64,000 nt of DNA from Botrytis cinerea B05.10 (taxonomy: Eukaryota > Ascomycota > Leotiomycetes > Helotiales > Sclerotiniaceae): positions 1,302,001 through 1,366,000 of the forward strand of contig NC_037315.1 in the NCBI RefSeq assembly GCF_000143535.2, written 5' to 3'. Below the pieces are notes generated by a model that saw nothing but the letters and a program-made list of their open reading frames with translations, did no database searches and was not told where the DNA came from. Of this stretch, positions 1 through 10,664 are shown one piece after another (the stretch's first letter is position 1; each line of letters begins with the position of its first letter). A program made the position numbers and the translations under genes.

Positions 1-719
1 TTAGGAAACAAATTATTTCATTTCGTATTTATTTTCCATAAGCATTAGTGACAAAAATTTACTATGCAGCAGAACGGAGTTCTATACGGGCCCGGATGAA
101 TTAACCACTAGGACAAAGTGAGGTCAGTGGATGCTTTGATACATGAGCTTCCAGAATTTCATTCTAAATTGAAGTGTTTACTTCTCACCTATTCCTAATT
201 CTAAACATCAGCTTTGGAAGTTTGGAAGTTTTAAGTAAATTAACAAGAAAAAGAAATGTGTCTCCACTCGCATAGATATCTACAACGGGTATAAAATACC
301 TCGGCATCACCTCCAGCAATCGACATACTCGCCTTATGAAGTTTGCTTTTGAAATATGGAAAATGGTCCAATGTTAATATGGAAGATTATGGATGTGGGA
401 AATAGAGTGAGAAAATGGCAGACCTTGTCAGTCTCTATTTCAATATGAGATGAAGCAGAAACGTGGGCATATACTTACTTTTTCCGCCCCCTCTCATATC
501 CCAGATGTATATAATCTCGCAATAATCCGATTTCTAACATCCGCTTTCTGTTCATCGGATCACTCACACTCTTTTCCAATCACTCGCTACTCTAACAAAC
601 ATCCAACTTCGACGTTCAATATACACTTCATATACAATATCCCAATCTCAACTTTCAACGCACCACTCATCGATCAACTTTCTCGCTATAGGCCACTCTT
701 GAGAATTCAGCAAAGCAAA
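1..719. other. gene-free left edge and promoter of the 720 gene
   Basis: I see no supported gene here. An open frame runs upstream of 720 from 450, but the signal peptide begins at the ATG at 720, so I read that part as promoter and 5' leader. From about 550 to 720 the + strand is rich in C and T, typical of a fungal leader. Confidence 0.5.
508..515 (+). promoter_or_regulatory. TATA-like box
   Basis: The sequence TATATAAT lies about 205 bp before the ATG at 720 and is followed by a C+T-rich leader. Position and sequence suit a core promoter for the small secreted protein gene. This is a motif match only. Confidence 0.3.
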
Positions 720-1115
720 ATGCATTTCCATATTTCCTTCCTAATCGCAGCCCTCCCTCTCATCTCAGGCGCGCCCACCAATACTCAGAGGCGCCAACTC
801 GACACTCTTCTCGGCTTGGGTACATCCAGCAGCCCACTCGCATCCGCATCCGACTTATCGGGTCTCGGTTCTCTTCTTGGAGGTAGTACCGGAACGGACA
901 CAACTTCAGGACTTGGTTCCTTGGAGAGTGGTCTCTCGTCTTTGGGTTCTTTGGGCAGTGGAACGGGTACCTCATCAGGACTTGCTTCGTTGGAAAGTGA
1001 AATTTCATCGTTGATGGGTGGAACTGGTACACTTACTGGTGCGAGCGCTTCTTCAAGCGAGGACGCATTGAGCTCTTTGTTGAGCGGATTGGCACGAAAG
1101 GAGAAGAAAGTCTAG
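720..1115 (+). CDS. small secreted Leu/Gly/Ser-repeat protein
   Basis: Single-exon gene for 131 residues. The N-terminus MHFHISFLIAALPLISGAP is a clear signal peptide with a likely cut after SGA. The mature part is low in charge and built of loose repeats of the type SGLGSLxxG and SGTGT (GLGSLLGGSTGT, GLGSLESGLSSLGSLGSGTGT, GLASLESEISSLMGGTGT), ending in a short basic tail ARKEKKV. There are no cysteines in the mature part. I chose the ATG at 720 because an in-frame extension from 450 has no hydrophobic start and would bury the signal peptide. The composition suggests a cell-wall-associated or surface-active protein or an effector-like secreted protein. No known family was recognised, so function is open. 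Confidence 0.7.
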   Translation: MHFHISFLIAALPLISGAPTNTQRRQLDTLLGLGTSSSPLASASDLSGLGSLLGGSTGTDTTSGLGSLESGLSSLGSLGSGTGTSSGLASLESEISSLMGGTGTLTGASASSSEDALSSLLSGLARKEKKV

Positions 1116-1843
1116 TTTTGGTGTAAGGTATTTCATCATAGACTTTGGGATGAGACATTTTGGGGTCTGAGAAACCTTGGTGATGATGATGTGGCTGGAA
1201 TCTTTCTATGTTGTGTTGGCTTTTCAAACTTCTGGTCAAAAACCGTACCAAATTGCAGTCTTTAAAGCAAGAATGACAGAACTTTTGACCAAATACTGCC
1301 GTGAGCACTTGACTCAAGCTCTCTTTTTTTTTTCTGTGACCACAATATGTCACTGCTCGCTGGCACTGGAGATTAAGCAGCGGAAAATTTAGGAAGTGAA
1401 TGTACTTTTCTTTTCGCATTTTTGATATAGGAACATTGTTCATACACGGCTTCTCAAGTGACTTAAATTTTGACCCCTCCCTTCGTCTCTCAGATTTCGA
1501 CTTCTACTCCCACTACTCTTTCCTCCGACTGAATCTCCATTCCATCAAGATCGGCGATGAAAATTGCTTTCAAAGTTCCGTGAAGTGTGCCTCGCGATAG
1601 CATTTTCCTATAACGCCTACACCGATGATCATATGAATAACTATTTTAATTATCTTTCAATACCATTATCCACAACCTCATCTTTCCCGTTCGGAAACTA
1701 ATCCAAAGAGATTCAATAGACATTCAAGACCACCAAGAACTATGTTATACACCTGAATGTTCTGACACGGCTCAGGGAAATCAGGGATGAATCTACTATA
1801 AAAATTAAACGTCATTCCATGTCACAAATGAAGATGTTCTGTA
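1116..1843. other. intergenic, convergent gene ends
   Basis: The stretch lies between the 3' ends of the 720 gene and the minus-strand 1844 gene. Short open frames exist on both strands but none has a family resemblance or a believable start. I see nothing else in it. Confidence 0.4.
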
Positions 1844-2431
1844 TTACAGACGATATGAACGCTGAATCACAGTCCAATCTCCGCCACTGTTTCGAACACC
1901 ATTGATCAGTTCCTCAAACCCCCTCAAAGCTAACCCAGTATCATCCTCCTCCATGTCTTCGTCGTCACCATCCAGATTTTCATCTTCTTCCACCTCCTCA
2001 TCCTCAATCTCCGCGTCATATATTTCCTCATTTTCTCCTTCACTCTCCCAATCCTCTTCCCACTCCTCTTCTTCTTCCTCATCTGACCATTGATCTTCCC
2101 CCCAGGTCAAGCGAGCCCATCTCCTCGATAAGTGAATTGTCGCAACCGCAATTCTCGGATGGATTCTATCCGGAAGTTCAGCATGAATACAACGCTCAAT
2201 AAGTTCGTCCATATTATTTCCAGCCAATGACGCTCCCCGAAATGCTAGCTGTGCCTTCCAGTAATTGATATCATAGTATTTTTCATGGAAGATCTCTGGA
2301 TCTGGGAGAAAATCGAAAGAATAGCCGTTGCATTGGAGAAGATTGATGTTATCGTACGTAAATTGGCAACCAAAGAGGTTTCGTCGGAGGGGTGCATGTT
2401 GGGGTTCACCGCTGGGTCCTAATTCCGCCAT
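1844..2431 (-). CDS. hypothetical protein with acidic tail
   Basis: Intronless gene for 195 residues starting at a true ATG (2431). The first 110 residues look globular with aromatic-rich segments (YDNINLLQCNGYSFDFLPD, HEKYYDINYWKAQLAFRG) and an arginine-rich helix (HLSRRWARLTWGEDQW). Residues about 114-165 are almost all Glu/Asp, and a short globular end follows (ALRGFEELINGV). There is no signal peptide and no membrane segment, so it should be cytosolic or nuclear. Acidic tracts of this kind occur in chaperone-like and chromatin proteins, but I do not recognise the family. The matching Ser-rich open frame on the opposite strand is only the shadow of the acidic tract. Confidence 0.65.
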   Translation of the reverse strand: MAELGPSGEPQHAPLRRNLFGCQFTYDNINLLQCNGYSFDFLPDPEIFHEKYYDINYWKAQLAFRGASLAGNNMDELIERCIHAELPDRIHPRIAVATIHLSRRWARLTWGEDQWSDEEEEEEWEEDWESEGENEEIYDAEIEDEEVEEDENLDGDDEDMEEDDTGLALRGFEELINGVRNSGGDWTVIQRSYRL

Positions 2432-3450
2432 TGTTGTTTTTTGTCTTGGGATTGAAAGTCTCTTAAAGTTATGAGATAGGTAAACGTTGAGTAATTGGTG
2501 ATCAATGTCTAGGAATATGATGTAACTGGTTGTATTTTGATGTGGAGATATAAATTTTGTCCAGCGAGAAAAAGGATTACTTATACCAAGTCTAATGTAA
2601 TGGAGGACCGTGAATCTCTGGCTTACGGCTTCTAAACTGAATACTTGCTCAAAAATATTCTTTCCTAATCATGATTGTATTGTTGAAACCTACGGTACAG
2701 AAATTGCTTGAGATCTGGCAAGAATATTTCACCACTTCACCAAGCACCTTTCCTACAAAGTCTTGAAGATGCATGCAATTGAAAATATTGGCAGCACCTG
2801 GCCGATTTACTTGTCAGCAATTATTTCCCATGGTCAACCATCTATGGCGTGATCGGCGGAATCTTTCGAATAGCCAGCAAGTAGAAGTATAAAATGGTGT
2901 CTGTGAGAATTGATTCCCCTCAGTCTTTCTGGAATGACACTTGACTAAAATCCCTAGAACAGCCACCTATACCTCCTATATACAGTAGCGCAGAGAAAAT
3001 AAGCCAACCTCCGGTCCAGCAAGTTTTGTCTGGAGGCTAGAAACTTTTCAAGAAGAATGTACAGTTGTATACTTTTCCGTATCCGAAACCTGGGCAGGTA
3101 TCGATATTACAGTACAAAGCAAAATCATCTACAAATTGGAAGGTGCTATACGTAATAATGTGCACGTTGGTGCTCCTGCATCACATGAATGTGATCGCAA
3201 CGGCACAGCACCAACATCATCCACAATGACCCCGCCTCCCTCCCCACACACCAAGCATGTAGGATAGTCAGAATGAGGATTGTGGGTAAAATTCTGTGAA
3301 AGATATAGCCTTGACTCAGTTCTGACTACTTAACTTATGCCAGAATGATTTGCGGTACGGAGTATTCAATTGTGATAGTTTGTTGGTGACAAGAATCTAC
3401 ATGAGGAGGGGAGGAGCTTTGTAGGGTCAGATCTACAACCAGAGAATTTC
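2432..3450. other. gene-poor intergenic stretch
   Basis: No gene is supported. It holds the promoter of the minus-strand 1844 gene and A+T-rich sequence up to the GMC oxidoreductase remnant. No N-terminal part of a GMC enzyme could be found here. Confidence 0.4.
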
Positions 3451-3958
3451 GCTAGTCTTGGTTGTTGCCGAAGTCACCCTTTCTCTCGAGGATCTATTCA
3501 CATCTCCTCATCAAACATTGATGATACACCTGACGTTGATCCACGATTCTTATCGCATCCTGCTGATCTCGAAATCTTGGCACGTCATATTCAGACGCTT
3601 GAGACACTTTGTCAGACCAAAGAACTCTCGGCCTTTTTCAAACCTGACGGGAAGCGAAATCACCCAGATTCCTTCCATATTCATAGTCTTGAGGGCGCCA
3701 AGAAGTATGTCCTTGCCAGTGCTGTGACAGCTTATCACAACTGTGGTACCGCTGCAATGCTGCCAAAAGAAGAGGGGGGTGTTGTTTGTAAATGATAAGC
3801 TGATCGTTCACGGCATGGATAATTTACGCGTGGTTGATGCAAGTATTTCCCCCCTGATCCCGCGTGGGAACATCCAATCCTCGGTGTGTGCTGTGGCGGA
3901 GAAGGCTGCAGATATTATCAAAGGTGTTCGATATGACCTCGTTGCAATAGCTAACTAG
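3451..3958 (+). pseudogene. GMC oxidoreductase C-terminal remnant
   Basis: The sequence encodes only the C-terminal substrate-binding half of a glucose-methanol-choline (FAD) oxidoreductase. In frame 1 it reads HPFSRGSIHI, VDPRFLSHPADLEILARHI and [19 protein letters not shown], where the HNCGT region matches the family's active-site His stretch. Frame 1 then stops at 3793-3795. The continuation [39 protein letters not shown] lies in frame 2, so one base has been gained or lost near 3785. The FAD-binding N-terminal half, normally about 350 residues, is absent upstream. It is therefore a truncated, frameshifted relic and not an active gene. Extent at the left is approximate. Confidence 0.8.
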
Positions 3959-5006
3959 CTGTGACCAGAATCACGCTATAAGCTTTTCGTGAAAAATGGA
4001 AGTATAATTGTGATCTACTGAGAATCGAATATGATCTTGCTGAATCACCTAAGACTTTGAAATTTGAATTATGGTGATTTGAAAGAAGTAATTCGCAACT
4101 GCTGACATGAAATCACAGTTTAGACGGCACGCTACTACGCAACGAATCTGTCTGGAGAGGATGGGGCACACGTGTGTGGGTGATTGGTGGTATAGAGCAA
4201 TGCGCCCACATCTTTCGAGGTGCCATCAATTCGGGAGACCTGATAGCGAGTGATTGTAGACATGGTATCCCGCCCTCACGCAATCCATGTTGGCTAGAAT
4301 GAATGCACCGTACATAGCACGAGCATCTGAGCCGCAGATGTACGGTGTTCGAGCAGAAGAAGTTCGATTGCGATAACATCTCGGCACCGAACTATCAAAA
4401 GTCCACGCAATCTATTGAGCGATCACCAAATTTATTACGGGGAAAATGAGCTTGGTGCCGCTTGCTACGCTGCTATTCTTGACCCCGAAGATCTGCCGAT
4501 GAAAATATCACAATTTCTCTCCCGCAATGCGATCGGAAACAACTTCATATCGTCACACGCATCTATTCCTACTCGTCGTTCTGGAGTTCTCCCTGTCTAA
4601 CGGGTCGCTTTCATCAGCCGTACTTGTGAATGACAGACGCTGCTAACATGCGTCTTTTGCCATCCAAAAGCAGTTAACCCTCCCAGGGAAATAGAGAGAA
4701 AATGGGGGAACTTGTGGCACATGTTGCGGTTAATGTTACGCGTCCCTGAAAACTCCATTTGAGATTACCCATGAGCCATGAGCTACGACTACCATGGGTC
4801 TCGTAGATATCTGGGAATGGGTACCCAATGGGACACCGTATGGATAATTTGAGTAGATTCAGTCGAGTTCCCCTTAAAGCAGGTGTCTAGTCACTCTACC
4901 CTTTTCTCCCCTCCCCTTAATCGTCTTTCTCTCGAGGTTTTCAATCCAAGTGAATACTCAATTGCTTCGAGTATCACGGTGCTCTGTGAAAGGGAATGTT
5001 CAGGTC
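3959..5006. other. intergenic between GMC relic and DUF3431 gene
   Basis: No gene is supported. Short frames at 4113-4379 (minus) and 4415-4600 (plus) lack any family resemblance. The right end is the promoter and leader of the DUF3431 gene. Confidence 0.4.
4891..4933 (+). promoter_or_regulatory. pyrimidine-rich leader tract
   Basis: A nearly pure C/T run on the + strand lies 75-115 bp before the ATG at 5007. Such CT-rich tracts commonly sit just upstream of filamentous-fungal start sites. This is compositional evidence only. Confidence 0.35.
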
Positions 5007-5897
5007 ATGAAACGCGCCACTAGAGTGGCTATCGTCGCGATAGTACTCTTTTTCAATCTTCTTTTCGTGTTTTTTCACCTGCGCAATATCTTTACTGTTT
5101 TCGATGTCGTGGGTGCGTCAATCGATGGGTACATTCCTCGGCCGGTGAAGACAGGGCAAGATAGAGCTGTAGTGATTCCGCATTTAAAGTCTGAAGACAC
5201 AAGTTGGGTTGGGGAATTTTTACCTGAGTGAGTTGAAGTCATGAAAAGCCCCGGTTTCCAAACACTTATGACCAATACTGATCATCATGAAAAACACAGT
5301 TGGCAGTCATACATTTACTCTGTTGACGATCCAGATGCCAAGCTACACACGCCAAACAAAGGTCATGAGTCAATAGTATACCTCACATACATCATTGACA
5401 ATTACGATAAGCTTCCTTCGATAAGCGCTTTCCTACACGCCCACCAAAATGGTTGGTGGGATGCATGGCACACAGACGTGGTTGGTCACGATAACGTCGT
5501 TTCTTTAAACACTCTCAACCTTGATTTTGTACAAGAACAAGGCTACGTAAATCTTCGGTGTGCTTTGAAGCCTGGCTGTGCACTATCAGATGTTGCCCCT
5601 AACACACACATCAACCCGGAGATCTGGATGCAAGTGTTCGGAAACGATACGACCATGCCCGCAGAAATTGGCGCAACATGTTGTGCTCAATTCGCGGTTT
5701 CGAAATTACAGATATTGCAGAGAAAAAAGGAGGAGTATATACACTATCGGGATTGGATCCTTCAAACTCCATTGCCGGACCGAGAGAGTGGGAGAGTTAT
5801 GGAATATCTTTGGCATATCATATTTGGGAGGAATGCAGTGCATTGCCCGGAGCCCAATCAATGTTATTGTGACGTATATGGGAGGTGTGATAAATGA
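5007..5897 (+). CDS. DUF3431 family type II membrane protein
   Basis: Two exons, 5007-5227 and 5300-5897, give 272 residues. The 72-bp intron has donor GTGAGT and acceptor ACAG. Joining restores LPDWQSYIY, the family's usual reading across this point. The N-terminus MKRATRVAIVAIVLFFNLLF is a signal anchor, so the rest should lie in the secretory lumen or outside. The body matches DUF3431: YLTYIIDNYDKLPS, HAHQNGWWDAWHTD, LDFVQEQGYVNLRC, PAEIGATCCAQFAVSKLQI, and a C-terminal EYLWHIIFG followed by paired cysteines. The family is common in ascomycetes, resembles glycosyltransferase-type lumenal proteins, and has no proven reaction that I can cite. I chose the first ATG in the open frame; the frame also opens further up without one. 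Confidence 0.85.
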
Positions 5898-7524
5898 TCG
5901 TTTGGGGAAACAATGTTCACAAGCCAAGCTTTAGGATATTAAGAATTCCATGTGCGATAGCTCCTATTCTTCACAATTTCCATGACGAGATTTGAATAAA
6001 GAAAGATAGTACCGACACTCCATATTTGGGTAATTTCGGCGATCGAAGATATATTTCCAAGGTTTGAAGTTCCGCCATATTAGTGTATTTAGCTAGTCAT
6101 TCTCTTTCCTCTCACATCCTGCCTTCTCAATCGGATTGAGTATTCAAGAAGAGACGTCAAGTCTTGTCCATGATGTACCTTGATGGCAATTATGGATCGA
6201 ACCAACTCAAACTACAATGGTCAATTGTTGACACTATTTCCAGATCAGATTGTTGTCGTTATTGCCATGTCGTCAATGTATACATTGTGGAAATCGACTA
6301 CGTAGCTTATGTCATGATTCTACGAACTTAAAATATGTTGATGTTTCGGGCTTTAGCTCAAAAGTTGTCGATCACTATGCCGTGCAGCAAGTAAAAAGTT
6401 GGTTTTTGTCACTAGCCAAAGTCTATTCGGCTCTTAGCGGCCGTTTATCTGCTGCTCTAAACAATTGTTCACTACTATTCAACTGTTGGTCGGATCTGGT
6501 CCGTTCAAGGTTCAAGAACTCGGGGGTAATGTGAGTAGCTCACTTTTATTAACTAGCATGTCCCACTGGCTGCTTCATTCTTTGTCTGTGTATCTTGCAT
6601 TAGTAGTTTATAGCAGTTTAACAGTCGGAGGTTTCCAATAGCTTTTGCGGGGAGATCCAAAGCTTGGCCTTCATCACTTATGCCACTCACACCAGTTCCA
6701 GAGCCGGAGTTGTACCGGCTCTCACTCTTTTGCTCTGGTGACGTTTGCTACCACAGTCCTGTCAAAGAATTTCTTGAACCGCTTCTATCAGAATTTAGTA
6801 TATATCCAATGAACACCTGGATAATCCAGGTGGTACAGCGTACATGTAGTAGTACCGTTGAGTTCATCCACTCTTGAACTCTTGCTTTTCGAGGACAAGT
6901 TCCTTAATCGAGAACGTCTCTAACAGAGAGGGTTTATGGCGGAGGGATATCATATCCGTAAGACTACATTGATTTCAGATAGAATGATGTATTATGACAG
7001 AAGATCGCTCACTACACATACCAGCCACTGGCCTGCGAGACTTGGCCAAAAATTGAAACAGCTCCGCCTTAGTTTCTGTACGAAATCATCAAGTTGTCAG
7101 ATGACTCTCGCTCTCTTCCATTGTGAGTGTCTATGATGAAATTGTGATCTCTCCTAATTTGATCAAGCGACCGCAATCAAGGTTTTCCAAGGAAATTTGG
7201 TAAATAAACTCTTGTTTGGTTGGTTAATTTTACCTGCTTTACTCTTAGCATCCGGTTCGGATCGTTCTTGATATCCGTCATTTAGATTCAAGTCAACTTT
7301 ATATTCACACTATCATCTTGTTTGAAAAGATCTACGTATGTAGTCCATTCTCATGTAATTTTCGGCTCCGATTTCAGGAGGCTAGAGATGCATTTCCGTA
7401 TAATTAGGACACTTTGTCGGTAATATATACGAAGACTTACTTTCTTCTTTCTTTCCGTTTGTTTATTTTCATACTTCAACTCCAAACCTAACAGCAAGCA
7501 TATCCACTACCGTGATCAATACAC
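5898..7524. other. 1.6-kb gene-free stretch
   Basis: Open frames at 6250-6534, 6680-6877 and 6936-7136 have no family resemblance and no consistent splice links. The right end (about 7400-7524) is the leader of the next gene. I see nothing else. Confidence 0.4.
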
Positions 7525-9972
7525 ATGAAGGCCCTTTGCCAATTGCTCGTAATAGGGGCATGTGCCCCGAACCTTGTCTTTTCTGCGGCCGCAGGTGAAA
7601 AGCTCGACATTACAGATGGAACTGCCCCAGCCCTTGCCATTTCGACCGTCGCTGACGATAGAGTTGGCATCGCAAAGAGAGGTGAAGAATGGACCCCTAG
7701 TGAACTAGTGGTAATTGCAAACAATGGATGTTTCAAAATGATTGAAGAGAACATGGACAAGATTCCAGACTGGGTTCAGAAATACAAAGATTGGGAAGTT
7801 TTGGCATTGCAGAACACTGCAACTGGAAAGAGTCTTTCGGCTCGATACGGAGAAGAGAAGCTCGGCATGCCTCACTGGTTTTGCGATCCTGACAATGGCT
7901 GCTCTTCATTGCCAAGCCCTCTGAAGATTCTACAATTTGTGGATGCCACCAATCCGGATATGCCCAAAGATTTGAGGGTCAAAGAAGCTCAGGGGAGGTA
8001 CTGGACCGCCATGAGCTACTACATGGTCTTCCGTACTGGAACTCACACACTAGTAAGTCTTTTCATGATTGCTCATGATTCCTTGGTACTAACATCTGTC
8101 AGAACGCGCTCAAACGTGCTCAGGATTTTGTGCTGCCAAGAATCGATACTATCATCGGGGACTTCACCAAGAAAGGCAACAATGAGGCAATTCTCAAATG
8201 CAAGATCAAAACATTTTTTATTGATATGATATATCAATTCTCGACCAAATTCCTGCGAATGAACTTGGATAAACTAGTCAAACTTGAAGGTGCCGGTGGA
8301 GGACCGTGGACATCGTTCAACAAGATTGATCCGTTTCAATATGGCACTCTCATGAAAAAGATCCTGGATTTTACATTGCCAATGGAGCATGATTACAAGT
8401 ATAAAAAGTTTGGAATGGGTAACGAAGGAGAAAGTTCTATCGACTTTTTGCGCCTCACAAGTATGACTTACACGAGCGACCTTTACTGCGGCCACATTGA
8501 CGGCCAGGCTGCTGATGGAAGTGATATGGGATCTCGTATAGCAGACTCTAGATACCACATGAGTGCAATCATGGAGCAATATATCGAAAACATCAGTGCC
8601 GTTTTCAGAGCGCTCAACGGATTTGGGAAATCTAATTTTGATCAAAAGATGAGCGATTGGATGTTCAATGCCAATTATGAGGAGATTGTTCACCGACTTG
8701 ATCGCGTTGACATTTCCGACGAAGCTAAAAAATTCAGTCACACACTCTCAGGCTACTTTATTTCTGCGGGTTGGGCTAGCAACAAATGTTACATGAAGTG
8801 CCAGCCCAACTTGTTTCGACCAAATGTTCAGAAAAGATGCTACGATGCAAAGTTCGCCGTAGATAGGTTCTGTCCTGACGACTCGCCTGATACATTATGC
8901 CAAGTCAATTGTTACACTATGCTGGATGCTGGCAATCATGAGAAAAGACTGATCGGCATCGATGAGCTCAGCAAGCATGGCTTTGATATCGAAAATGTTA
9001 AAAAAGACTCTTGGGAACACTACAGAGAACTTAAAAGGCTCAAAAAACCTCAGATGGATTTTGTCAATGGTAAGGAATTTACATTCGGCGGAGAAAAGAA
9101 ATCAGCCCTCATTCTCTCTGTATCTGTTTCCAACGCCAACAAAATTGCCGATAAGCCCCTCAGATCCATCAACTTTCCATGTTTCAGCGGCCAGGACTAT
9201 AGAGGTCTCGATACTGAACAGCACATGATTAATATGGGTATGGGATTTGGTTCCACTGATTGGGGAGGAGGAAAGAAAGGAAATGCTCGTGCTTGGGAGA
9301 TGTTTCAACAGCAATGTCCAGAAGTAAGTCATAGATCCTACTCCTGAGTTCATCAGCTAACTACCATCTTAGCAAACCCGCAAAATGCAACCTCTTACTC
9401 GCTATCTCAACATAGTCTGTGGACAACGTCTCAAGTGGCCCGAAAGAACCGCCAGAGACGGACTCGTACACCGTCGTGTCATGCAACCGGATATCGAAGG
9501 CAAAAACTTCGAAACGTGCAGAACACTCCGTGAAAAGACCGAAGACATGGACGAAGAGACGGCAAACCATCTCTTCTGCAACGGCTACTGGCCCGAATCT
9601 GAAAAGATTTTCAGCAATGAGAAACCTTGGATTTACACAGACTGGAACGCTCGCTGGCATCGTGGTTCTGGACTCAAATCCATGTTTAGCCATAAACTCA
9701 GATGTGTGATTCATCGAAGGACCCATCGAAAGTTCCGCCCCGATCAGAAGTGGCTTGATATGAATTGGACTACTGATCTCTCAAAGGTGGTTGGCGATGG
9801 AAATAATCTCAATGGTACTGTGTTGGAGCTGGATCCTGAGGAGGCTCACGCGGCGGAAGATCTACCTGACGATGCGGAAGATATCGATCCGGAGGCGACG
9901 GAGAGGTTAAGACACATCATTTCTGAGTTGAGTAAGGAAATAATGAAGAGCAAGTCGAAGGAGACAAATTGA
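7525..9972 (+). CDS. large secreted protein of unknown family
   Basis: Three exons, 7525-8052, 8103-9323 and 9373-9972, encode 782 residues. Both introns (50 and 49 bp) are phase 0, with GTAAGT donors; the first has a perfect TACTAAC branch site. The N-terminus MKALCQLLVIGACAPNLVFS is a signal peptide. The body is mostly polar, with a Cys-rich middle (NKCYMKCQPNLF, KRCYDAKFAVDRFC, DTLCQVNCYTMLD), a histidine/aspartate patch (LYCGHIDGQAADGSD), and further C-terminal Cys. The last 50 residues are acidic then lysine-rich, ending in KSKSKETN without a membrane anchor. Eight Cys in about 60 residues suggest disulfides, hence an extracellular protein. I do not recognise the family; no enzyme motif stands out. 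Confidence 0.75.
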
Positions 9973-10664
9973 TAGAGAGTGAGACAGGAATGGGGAAGGG
10001 GAAGAGAATCTTAATGTGTAATCTGGGGGAGAGAAACAGTTGAGAAATTCTCACTGCTCCGAGCTGATGTTGAAGTGGCTCGTGCTGTATGTAGCTGCTG
10101 CAGTAAATCAGTAAGATGAGGACTGAATTGAACCCATGTACACCAAATTATATTAATATGAGTGAGTATGGTTGGGAGTGGTTATGTCTGATGAAGCAAT
10201 TTTTAGATGTTCAAGTCACCGGTGTGTAGGGGCATGGTCTCCTCATCATGGCATGCTCAAGTAGAATGTGCGACCACATACGTAACTTTACGGCATGTCT
10301 TATCATGTTATGGAAAGTATATTGTTTCCTTTCCCTTCCCTTCCCTTTTTTCATTGTCTTTTCTCATTCATCGATAGCGGGGGTAGGGGTTGAATGTACC
10401 CCACTCCCAATACCAACGAGATCTAAATCATATAATCACATGGGAGGACCTAGAACTATACACCATATATCATTATGTGGCCATGTGGAATTAAGTACTG
10501 GAATTATAGCCACCTCTCACAATATACAAAACATTTTGTAACAATTTCCACACAATGATCTGAGGAATATAACCCATTCATACTGTACATGGTACATGAT
10601 ACATAATATATAACTAGGTTTTCTCTATCTACAAAAAATATAAATGAGAAACCAACTATTTCAT
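9973..10664. other. convergent 3' regions
   Basis: This stretch separates the ends of the 7525 and 10665 genes. It holds a short TTTCCC/TTCCC run near 10325-10350 and A+T-rich sequence. No gene is supported. Confidence 0.4.

Noticed and set aside
450..719. 90-codon extension of the small secreted protein
   Set aside because: It would bury a clear signal peptide starting at 720 and has no hydrophobic start of its own.
1902..2093. Ser-rich plus-strand frame
   Set aside because: It is the antisense shadow of the Glu/Asp tract of the 1844-2431 gene.
8274..8741. 155-codon minus-strand frame
   Set aside because: It lies wholly inside exon 2 of the 7525 gene, where the plus frame is continuous with good splice sites.
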